IMG/VR virus record: IMGVR_UViG_3300027290_000002
Span: 1 to 49,319 of that record
Reading direction: 5' to 3' (one strand)
Source: a virus
DNA: 49,319 bases
Part shown: piece by piece, positions 43,285 to 49,319 of the stretch
How the letters are laid out: every line of letters begins with the position of its first letter
How positions within the stretch are numbered: the first letter of the stretch is position 1
Program-made: the position numbers and the translations under genes
The notes under the pieces: generated by a model
Seen by the model: only the letters and a program-made list of their open reading frames with translations
The model's database searches: none
Told to the model about the DNA's origin: nothing

Positions 43285-44818
43285 TAAATATTATAACAAA
43301 GGGGGCAAGGAGTATACCTTCAGGGTCATTTTATTGAATAAAAATGATTCAGAAACTATTGTCCATGAATTTAATCCTAATTTAATCGAAGAGCTTGTCA
43401 TTGAGGATAATTTCTTTCAATGGTATTCTAACGGATATCTCGTGTATGCTAACCACGATGAAGTATTTGAAAGAGGCTCTGCCCCCGCCGATGGAAGAGG
43501 CAATCCTATTGATCCTGTATTCTTTTACAAATATCGTTTTGATTGCTACGACCAGCTTGTTGTTTCCATCAAGCCTAAAGATACTTCTGATGACTTTCTA
43601 ATCGAGCATAAGTTTGTTGTGTATGATGTTGAAGACATTGCGTCTAATAACAATCAGCTCAAAGTTAAAAAATTGTATTTCTGGGATCTCGAATATCAAA
43701 TGATGCTTGATAAAAATTTAGCGTGGTCAAGTGGAATGCATTCTAAATTTACTGGAATGACTAAAGAGCAAAAGTTCAAATTGACCAATTATGAAAGATC
43801 TTTAAGAGCAGATGAAAATCTTGAATTGTTTTTAGAAGATCCAAATATATGTAACTTCGCAGGTCGTATTGATCGTGATCTGTGGAGACAGACCAGTAAA
43901 GAACATCTATTCTTTTACACTTCTCCTAGTCAAAACTTTTTAGCAGATGATTTGGAGTATCTGATCAGTAATTCTGTAGGCGATGAAGATACAGATTTTT
44001 CTCCAATGATTTTTCGCAAAGAAGGTGTCTTGGGGTCTAAGCAAAATGGCAAATTTAGTTTCCTACCTTTGTCTGAATATTACGAAAAAGCACAAACCGA
44101 TTTCTTCATGGAGAACTTTTTCCTGCAATACAAAGGACACCAGGATAAACAAATGCTCACACTGAAGTCTCCTGATTATTTTAATACCAAGTCATATACC
44201 GAAAGTGTGATCTTTAATTATCAATATTCACAATCTAGTGGTATTGATAACTCTCGTGCATATCTAATCAAGCCACAGCTGTATTACAGTCATGGGTCTG
44301 GTCAATTCAATTGGGATATTACGTGGAACACACCATCGGTTGCTAAAAAATATGTTGCTAGTAAAATGACTAAGCATCTGAAGCAATTGGGTGACACCGA
44401 AACCAATACATTAGTGTTGCTTAACAAATATAAGAAGTCAAAATCATATACAGTAGAGCCTGAGTATAATATGAACCCTACCCGAAATGGCCGGCTTATT
44501 TCGGGTAGGAATAAGCTAGTAGAGTCGATGATTCAATTGAACGATAGTATTACGTTTACTGCAAGAGGTCTGACTTCGAGAGGATCTGGGCGATTTATTG
44601 GTATTGATTTAATGGCTGGATTTCCTAATATAGACTTTGATAATCGTTTGCTTGGACAATGGTTTGTGGTTAAAATTAGCCATATCTTTTTCAAGACTGG
44701 TTATATGAATGAGCTGACATGTGTCAAGACACACTCATATCAGAATTTAAAACCACTTGCACAAGATTTTGATCCTGATGAATTAAATACAGAGGGTTGG
44801 CCAGAGCCTACGCCATAA
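43277..44818 (+). CDS. Baseplate hub protein (T4 gp27-like candidate)
   Basis: I start at ATG 43277 (513 residues). The N-terminal part (RVILLNKNDSETIVHEFNPNLIEELVIED, YRFDCYDQLVVSIKP, KKLYFWDLEYQMML) has the look of the VgrG/gp27 barrel domains. Later parts (SVIFNYQYSQSSGID, SITFTARGL, LLGQWFVVKISHIFFKTGYMNEL) fit the second barrel and closing strands. Gp27 forms the trimeric hub holding gp5. It lies two genes upstream of the spike. The coding sequence contains a perfect 12-bp inverted repeat at 44477-44509. Confidence 0.6.
   Translation: MDNKYYNKGGKEYTFRVILLNKNDSETIVHEFNPNLIEELVIEDNFFQWYSNGYLVYANHDEVFERGSAPADGRGNPIDPVFFYKYRFDCYDQLVVSIKPKDTSDDFLIEHKFVVYDVEDIASNNNQLKVKKLYFWDLEYQMMLDKNLAWSSGMHSKFTGMTKEQKFKLTNYERSLRADENLELFLEDPNICNFAGRIDRDLWRQTSKEHLFFYTSPSQNFLADDLEYLISNSVGDEDTDFSPMIFRKEGVLGSKQNGKFSFLPLSEYYEKAQTDFFMENFFLQYKGHQDKQMLTLKSPDYFNTKSYTESVIFNYQYSQSSGIDNSRAYLIKPQLYYSHGSGQFNWDITWNTPSVAKKYVASKMTKHLKQLGDTETNTLVLLNKYKKSKSYTVEPEYNMNPTRNGRLISGRNKLVESMIQLNDSITFTARGLTSRGSGRFIGIDLMAGFPNIDFDNRLLGQWFVVKISHIFFKTGYMNELTCVKTHSYQNLKPLAQDFDPDELNTEGWPEPTP
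44477..44509. repeat. Intragenic 12-bp perfect inverted repeat
   Basis: CCTACCCGAAAT and ATTTCGGGTAGG flank a 9-base GC-rich loop (GGCCGGCTT). It lies in the middle of the gp27-like coding frame and stands out as GC-rich against AT-rich surroundings. Confidence 0.8.
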
Positions 44819-44826
44819 TTAAATGT

Positions 44827-45798
44827 ATGGCATTTACGGTTGCATCCACATATGATGGCGAATATCTACAAGACGAAGAATTTTACGTCTATGTAAGCTC
44901 TGATCCTAATATCACACGTCAAGAAGCTCGAGTCATTGATGAGATACGATGGTTCCTACAGACACAAAATAGTATTGATCTAATTGCATGCTATGACAAA
45001 AAGCTGCATACGGAAGAGGGCAATCCAGATGCAAACGAAAGATACTGCGAAAATGTGAGAGCCAATACAAGACCTTGCAAACTTATCTACCCAAAAATGT
45101 CGGCAGCACAGCTGCGTTACTTTGTACGCAAAATTGAGAACATTCATCCGGAGATAGCAAGCTTGGTGTCTGTCAATGAAATGCATCAACCTATTTCCCC
45201 CTCTGTGGCAACCATTGCAATGTTCTCATCAGATGCGTCTTCTACTGAGTTACAAAATCAATCCAAGACTCATACTTTTACTACTCGGGAGCAATTCAAT
45301 GGATTAGTATACGGCACAGATCCAACTATACCGGCAGTTATGCCCTTGAATGTAATCCAGCAACAATTACCACAGGTTAATGAGTGGGTCGATAAATTAA
45401 ATGCTTCTGTTAATGCTTTGTTCATCGAGACTCTGCCAGAAAAAACATACGGCAAGGTTAAATCTTCTTATAATCCCGGTGACGCACATGGGTTGGTGTT
45501 GAACAACGATGCACTAAAAGCAACTCGAGTGTCTGCTGCTATAAGCAGTATTCTTAGTAATACTAAAAAACGATATAAAAATCGATTTAAGATGATGGAT
45601 CATTTGACACCATTGGTATCTCGTATGGATCAAAGTAAAGTGACTCTTCTTTATAAATTCGATATTGAAGGAATTTTAACTGAAGTCGATCCTAATGGAT
45701 CCAAAAAAGGAAGTAATTTGGTTAGCAATAAAATATTATACGCATATTTGGAGCGATTTAATGATGACAACGTAAGTGGTAAATATATTCAATCATAA
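44827..45798 (+). CDS. Hypothetical protein between hub and spike genes
   Basis: The ATG at 44827 (MAFTVASTYDGEY) gives 323 residues. The N-terminal 130 residues are acidic and mixed. The centre (LNVIQQQLPQVNEWVDKLNASV) is helical, and the C-terminus (KKRYKNRFKMMDHLTPLVS) is basic. No family is recognised. It overlaps the spike start by one base (TAATG-type junction), so it is probably made together with the gp5-like protein and may be a hub accessory or spike chaperone. Confidence 0.6.
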   Translation: MAFTVASTYDGEYLQDEEFYVYVSSDPNITRQEARVIDEIRWFLQTQNSIDLIACYDKKLHTEEGNPDANERYCENVRANTRPCKLIYPKMSAAQLRYFVRKIENIHPEIASLVSVNEMHQPISPSVATIAMFSSDASSTELQNQSKTHTFTTREQFNGLVYGTDPTIPAVMPLNVIQQQLPQVNEWVDKLNASVNALFIETLPEKTYGKVKSSYNPGDAHGLVLNNDALKATRVSAAISSILSNTKKRYKNRFKMMDHLTPLVSRMDQSKVTLLYKFDIEGILTEVDPNGSKKGSNLVSNKILYAYLERFNDDNVSGKYIQS

Positions 45799-48407
45799 TG
45801 AAAAAACAGTATATTAGAAACTATCTTGGAATAGTCGTACAAAACAATGACCCACTTAAAAGAGGTCGTGTTAAGGTATGGGTTCCTCATGTTGATATGA
45901 CTGTATATGATGGTTGGAATAATAGCCAGAAGAATAAGCAGTTTAATTTTGTTGGTAAAAATACTTTTACGGATCTCAATGCAAATATTATAGAACAATT
46001 AAGATTATTTTTACCGTGGGCTGAAATGGCCATGCCAGTAGTTGGTTCTGGTAATACATCTGGTGTCTACAATTCTGTGCTTGATCGTGGATCTATATCT
46101 GATAAATCTGAATATTTGTCAGAAGGATTAGATTTTGTTAGTGACCGAAGCGCTGAGGAACAAAATGATGCTCGCAAAGAAGTTGGTGAATGGAAAGACA
46201 TCTTGCCGACAACACTTGACAACTTATCAAGAACGGACGGATTGCCTAAAACTAAAGGCAAATCATATCCGACGTTGGTAGATGACAAATATGTTCTTGG
46301 GAATAAGCCTGCCAAGTTATACCAAGACAAACCCATTTTCGATGCCTTTGCAACGAGTGGTCCTACTCAATTAAATCGATATACAAATCCTTATAGCAAT
46401 TCGTATAGACCGATGCCATATTCCAATACTGCTGCTGGGTCGTTTGCCATTCCTAATGTGGGTGCTCACGTATGGGTTTTCTTTGAAAATGGCGATCCTA
46501 TGAAGCCGGTGATCTTTGCTGTATCATATGGTCAAGAAGACTGGAAGGGCATATATGATAGTCATAACGATACTACTTCTGTCGGTGCGTCACCTGATTA
46601 TCCTGGTAAATTTGAGAATGGAATAGGCAGAGAGGATAAAGAATACGCAGCAAGCAAGGATGATATGATTTATCGAAGCAAGTACTCTTTAGTGCAAAGA
46701 GGAGGTGCACTGACATTCGTCAATACAGTTGAACGAGAGATCCTCAATTTAACGCATTTTAGCGGTTCATATAAAGAATTCAATAACTACACTACTGTTG
46801 AGTTTGCTGCGAATAACGATCAGCGTCTTGTGTTAAATGACGCGTTCTATACAGTCAATGGCCATCGCTCTGAGTATGTCGGTGGTGATTACGATTTAAT
46901 TATCAAAGGAGCTTATAGGGTTACGTTTGGTGATCCCAAAAATCACAAAGCCCCTGCTGCGTCTATCAAGAGATTGATGGAAGAATTCCATAAAAAGTAT
47001 AATCTCCCTTTTGAAATACAGCGTTCAATTATTGATAGTGCCGGAGGGCAATCCGGCACATTTGCTGCATGTCCTACTTGTAATCTAGCAGCATACGCAG
47101 CTCTTGAAAATGTTGCAGATGAAGTGGCCCAATCGATGTTCGATATCAAGTGTCCAACAGAGACTAGCCTAAAATCATTTCCAAAAGGATATGGCGTTGC
47201 TACTATACCAACAGAGATCTGTTTAACTTGTGGTGGTACGGGCAAGAGCCCTTCGACACAAGATGGTTCATGGGCAAGAAATTCTGATAAAGCAGATATG
47301 ACGAGTGCGTTAGTTTCGCTCCAGACCCAAATGTATCCATATGAAGAGCAATTAGGAAATACTGCAGACGCCGTTATCAACTATGGAAAGAATCATGCTG
47401 TTGTCGTTGGTTCTGAGATGCATGATTTCCAATCATATCGAGTAGATCCTATTGGTAAGTTATCTCCGGCTGGTGTCAAAATTTCCCCTGGCACTGCTTA
47501 CCAAAGATTAGCAGCTACTCCATTGGTAGAAAAAGTTCATGTAGATGCGCCTCCTACTGGATCATTCAATTTAACCTGTGGCTATAAATGTTCCATGCTT
47601 GTGGGATCTGGTGGTGTTTCCATTAAGACTACAGGTGCTGTCGATATCGGTGGTTCTGTCACAACTATAACCGGCAAGCAATTGGTTCTGTCTTCTGATA
47701 ATGAAGTATATGTTGATGGTGGACGCCGCGCACATATTACTGCAGACAACATTAGCCTGGTTCCTAAAGGCAAAGATGGTGTTGCTGCTGTTTATGTGGG
47801 TGGGAACTTAGAGGTAGATAAAAATATCATCACCAAAGGTGGTGCGTACGTAGAAGGTGAATTATATGTCCAACACATTAGTGCTCCTATCGAATATCAA
47901 TCGACTGAAACAGAGGTGACCGCTGCACATATTGTTCCTGAAATTGAAATTGGTTACATTCGAAAGGGTACAAAATTTGGTTATGATCTATTTGGTGTAG
48001 AGATTGTTACTGAAGAAGATATTCCTATCTATGGTAAAACCTCAGAAGAACCTCAAGTCTACACAAGACCTCACTTCCACTTATTCAAAAACGTACCATT
48101 GCAGCTTTATGGTACTAGCGCAGAGATGAGAACAGATGCAGTTGGAATGAATGCTTCCCAAGCAAAGCTAGCTAAACCTGCAGCGTATGTTCCTGACATT
48201 ACCAAAAAGTTCAAAGGGGTTGATTTTAGTTCTTTGACTGTAGGAGATCCAGTTCTATCCACAGCAAACTCTGATGTGTCACTTGATGCTGTACTATCGC
48301 TTGGTGATATCGTTGCACCCGATATCGTTATGGAGTCTGTAGAAAAATTACCACTATGTCCTGCTGAACACGATCTCAAGACTGGATTGACTCCAGTAAT
48401 GGATTAA
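45798..48407 (+). CDS. Central spike/baseplate hub protein (T4 gp5-like), no lysozyme domain seen
   Basis: In this 869-residue protein, residues 1-250 contain an OB-fold typical of gp5/VgrG (YLGIVVQNNDPLKRGRVKVWVP, IPNVGAHVWVFFENGDPMKPV) split by a polar insertion. A second conserved part runs EREILNLTHFSGSYKEFNN. Cys425-x2-Cys428, Cys452 and Cys475-x2-Cys478-GGTG form a DnaJ-like zinc-type module. Residues about 588-696 are repetitive beta sequence (GSGGVSIKTTGAVDIGGSVTTI, VYVGGNLEVDKNIITKGGAYVEG) that likely forms the trimeric spike helix. I see no T4-like lysozyme segment, so peptidoglycan cleavage, if present in the tail, is encoded elsewhere. Confidence 0.85.
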   Translation: MKKQYIRNYLGIVVQNNDPLKRGRVKVWVPHVDMTVYDGWNNSQKNKQFNFVGKNTFTDLNANIIEQLRLFLPWAEMAMPVVGSGNTSGVYNSVLDRGSISDKSEYLSEGLDFVSDRSAEEQNDARKEVGEWKDILPTTLDNLSRTDGLPKTKGKSYPTLVDDKYVLGNKPAKLYQDKPIFDAFATSGPTQLNRYTNPYSNSYRPMPYSNTAAGSFAIPNVGAHVWVFFENGDPMKPVIFAVSYGQEDWKGIYDSHNDTTSVGASPDYPGKFENGIGREDKEYAASKDDMIYRSKYSLVQRGGALTFVNTVEREILNLTHFSGSYKEFNNYTTVEFAANNDQRLVLNDAFYTVNGHRSEYVGGDYDLIIKGAYRVTFGDPKNHKAPAASIKRLMEEFHKKYNLPFEIQRSIIDSAGGQSGTFAACPTCNLAAYAALENVADEVAQSMFDIKCPTETSLKSFPKGYGVATIPTEICLTCGGTGKSPSTQDGSWARNSDKADMTSALVSLQTQMYPYEEQLGNTADAVINYGKNHAVVVGSEMHDFQSYRVDPIGKLSPAGVKISPGTAYQRLAATPLVEKVHVDAPPTGSFNLTCGYKCSMLVGSGGVSIKTTGAVDIGGSVTTITGKQLVLSSDNEVYVDGGRRAHITADNISLVPKGKDGVAAVYVGGNLEVDKNIITKGGAYVEGELYVQHISAPIEYQSTETEVTAAHIVPEIEIGYIRKGTKFGYDLFGVEIVTEEDIPIYGKTSEEPQVYTRPHFHLFKNVPLQLYGTSAEMRTDAVGMNASQAKLAKPAAYVPDITKKFKGVDFSSLTVGDPVLSTANSDVSLDAVLSLGDIVAPDIVMESVEKLPLCPAEHDLKTGLTPVMD

Positions 48408-48718
48408 TCGAGGTAACTATTCAGAATACCTTCAATGGTTCTATAATTGGAATCACTAAAAGGTTCTTCTGCCAAACGAGATAGTGTAGCCTTGTCTGTT
48501 TCTGATACATGTGTAGGATCAAATAAAAGACCCATTGCTGCTACTTGCAAAGCATTGTATACTCCTCTCTTTTCTTGATCTGCTGTGTCTGGAGGTAATT
48601 CAACTCCTTGTGTTGTTCCAGGAGGCATTCCAGGCAATGCAGTGTCTTCCTGTTCTGCGTAAATCTTGTTTACATTTTCAATGCAAAGTTGTCTTAGAGT
48701 TTTGTAGAAAGTAGACAT
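48404..48718 (-). CDS. Small hypothetical, possibly head-associated protein
   Basis: This 104-residue protein begins with an amphipathic helix (MSTFYKTLRQLCIENVNKIYAEQE), then a Pro/Gly-rich acidic linker (LPGMPPGTTQGVELPPD) and a helical C-terminus. The layout resembles other head-type small genes in the window and capsid-targeted proteins of T4-like phages. Its stop overlaps the spike stop by TTAA. It is probably co-transcribed with the 74-aa gene. Confidence 0.55.
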   Translation of the reverse strand: MSTFYKTLRQLCIENVNKIYAEQEDTALPGMPPGTTQGVELPPDTADQEKRGVYNALQVAAMGLLFDPTHVSETDKATLSRLAEEPFSDSNYRTIEGILNSYLD

Positions 48719-48722
48719 GATG

Positions 48723-48947
48723 TTATATTGGTGTGCTGCTTAGCTTCTGTTTAACAATTTCTGCTTTCTTTTTAGCATCTGCTGCTTCTAGTTCCTTTTG
48801 TTTTACCTTTGCATCGGCTGCTGCTGCTTCGAGCTCTGAAGCTTTTTTCTTCGCAGACGTCACTTCTGGGGATTCAAGTGCGGAACCTAGTTCTTCATTA
48901 AGGGTATTTAAAATTTCCTCTATAAGAGAATTGAATTTGAAACTCAT
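48723..48947 (-). CDS. Small Ala/Lys/Glu coiled-coil protein
   Basis: This 74-residue protein starts MSFKFNSLIEEILNTLNEELG and then has a long charged helix (KKKASELEAAAADAKVKQKE, abbreviated) with heptad-like spacing. It could be a scaffold or core component. The opposite strand also stays open, but its Ser/Ala/Phe composition is that of a shadow frame. GATAAATA lies 5 nt before the ATG, the best example of the promoter-start arrangement. Confidence 0.6.
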   Translation of the reverse strand: MSFKFNSLIEEILNTLNEELGSALESPEVTSAKKKASELEAAAADAKVKQKELEAADAKKKAEIVKQKLSSTPI

Positions 48948-48952
48948 AAAAA

Positions 48953-48960
48953 TATTTATC
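48953..48960 (-). promoter_or_regulatory. T4-late-like octamer GATAAATA, 5 nt before the ATG at 48947
   Basis: It matches TATAAATA at seven of eight positions. GATAAATA-TTTTT-ATG predicts a leaderless mRNA, and the octamer overlaps the stop codon of the coding remnant upstream. Confidence 0.5.
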
Positions 48961-49030
48961 CAAATTGAGCAGAGTATGCCTTAAATGCTTTGAAATCTTT
49001 TTTGGCTCTCTTTTCTTTGTCTCTTTTTTA
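48956..49030 (-). pseudogene. C-terminal coding remnant (23 codons), upstream part missing
   Basis: Between an in-frame stop at 49028-49030 and a stop at 48956-48958, the minus strand reads KRDKEKRAKKDFKAFKAYSAQFG. The peptide looks like a real basic C-terminus, and its stop overlaps the next gene's promoter as usual in this genome. There is no start codon, and upstream sequence is stop-rich in all three frames. It is either a truncated gene or a sign that the sequence beyond about 49030 is not its natural neighbour. Confidence 0.4.
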
Positions 49031-49319
49031 AATCCTATTTTTCAATTTAATCCAGATAAGCACTTATCCATTAGCTATTTCTAACTACGCAAGCGCGTTT
49101 TTAAATGCAAGGTAATTTTAAAAAATAAATTTTAAAAAATAAAAATAATTGCAAAGAGAGCACAATTTCACAAACTTTTAATGAATACTTCATTATTATT
49201 TACTAAATGATGTGGACAGGGAACATCTCACACTCAAATTGTCGTTCACCTTTCGCTTTAGGCCAGAAAGGGAAAGACTATCAAAAAATTCAATTAATAT
49301 TTTGAAATTAAATTTTTTA
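49031..49319. other. AT-rich stretch without genes at the window end
   Basis: No ORF of useful length is visible on either strand. It contains a palindrome GATAAG-CA-CTTATC (49055-49068), a small ACGC/GCGT hairpin followed by T5 (49087-49102), and a 14-base unit ATTTTAAAAAATAA repeated directly at 49115-49128 and 49129-49142. It may be a regulatory or terminal region, or low-quality contig end. Confidence 0.5.
49115..49142. repeat. Tandem duplication of a 14-base AT unit
   Basis: ATTTTAAAAAATAA occurs twice head to tail with no mismatch. The meaning is unknown. Confidence 0.7.

Noticed and set aside
48381-48397. Six-bp hairpin ACTGGA/TCCAGT at the end of the spike gene, considered as a terminator
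   Set aside because: It is short, lacks a T-tract, and is less convincing than the other three hairpins.
1-49319. tRNA genes, rRNA, CRISPR arrays, integrase or attachment sites
   Set aside because: I saw no cloverleaf-like segments, repeat-spacer arrays, recombinase genes or insertion sequence ends. A tRNA scan was not possible, so a missed tRNA cannot be excluded.

Overview
This window is a piece of the genome of a T4-like contractile-tailed bacteriophage (myovirus, Caudoviricetes). The evidence is the set of recognisable T4-type proteins: large terminase (gp17), tail sheath (gp18), tail tube (gp19), primase (gp61-like), RNase H/5'-3' exonuclease, dNMP kinase, a gp31/GroES-like co-chaperonin, an endonuclease V-like repair enzyme, and a baseplate hub block (gp54/gp48/gp26/gp29/gp53/gp27/gp5-like). 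The DNA is AT-rich and densely packed. Neighbouring genes usually overlap by a few bases or sit less than about 30 bases apart. I cannot name the host.

Layout. (A) 1-18245, minus strand: an incomplete GlcNAc-transferase-like gene at the window edge, then an adhesion/tail-fibre island. The island holds an 871-aa protein with a C-terminal FN3-like domain, a 266-aa protein sharing its N-terminal features, a 65-aa ORF, a beta-helix tailspike-like protein, a 2490-aa giant with an NHL-type propeller, a 1090-aa LamG protein with a propeller apparently inserted into the LamG fold, and a PKD-like protein. (B) 18293-21930, plus strand: an early-type cluster (dNMP kinase, RNase H and small unknown genes) behind a good sigma70-like promoter, closed by a hairpin shared with the converging tail-tube gene. 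(C) 21944-29462, minus strand: tail tube, a small unknown, a Vsr-like homing-endonuclease candidate, tail sheath, a tube-like protein and the large terminase. (D) 29549-36832: an acidic head/core-type gene, a nine-gene minus-strand operon (queC, glycosyltransferase, class II amidotransferase, endonuclease V-like, DUF366-like, clamp-loader-like, co-chaperonin, two unknowns), another unknown plus-strand gene, and primase. (E) 36858-48407, plus strand: the baseplate hub, tape-measure and spike block. (F) 48404-49319, minus strand: two small genes, a 23-codon coding remnant, and about 290 bases of AT-rich sequence without genes, ending at the window edge.

The most striking regulatory pattern is that almost no gene has a Shine-Dalgarno sequence. 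Instead, many late genes carry an octamer close to the T4 late-promoter element (NATAA(A/G)TA-like), often only 5-8 bases before the ATG. By T4 geometry this puts transcription starts on or next to the start codon, predicting leaderless or nearly leaderless late mRNAs. Other leads are a separate QueC and class II amidotransferase in one operon, which resembles an unfused Gat-QueC, the propeller-in-LamG adhesin, a Cys-pair module inside the gp5-like spike, and an endonuclease V-like protein lacking the N-terminal Thr nucleophile. All functional calls come from reading the translations; no database search was run.
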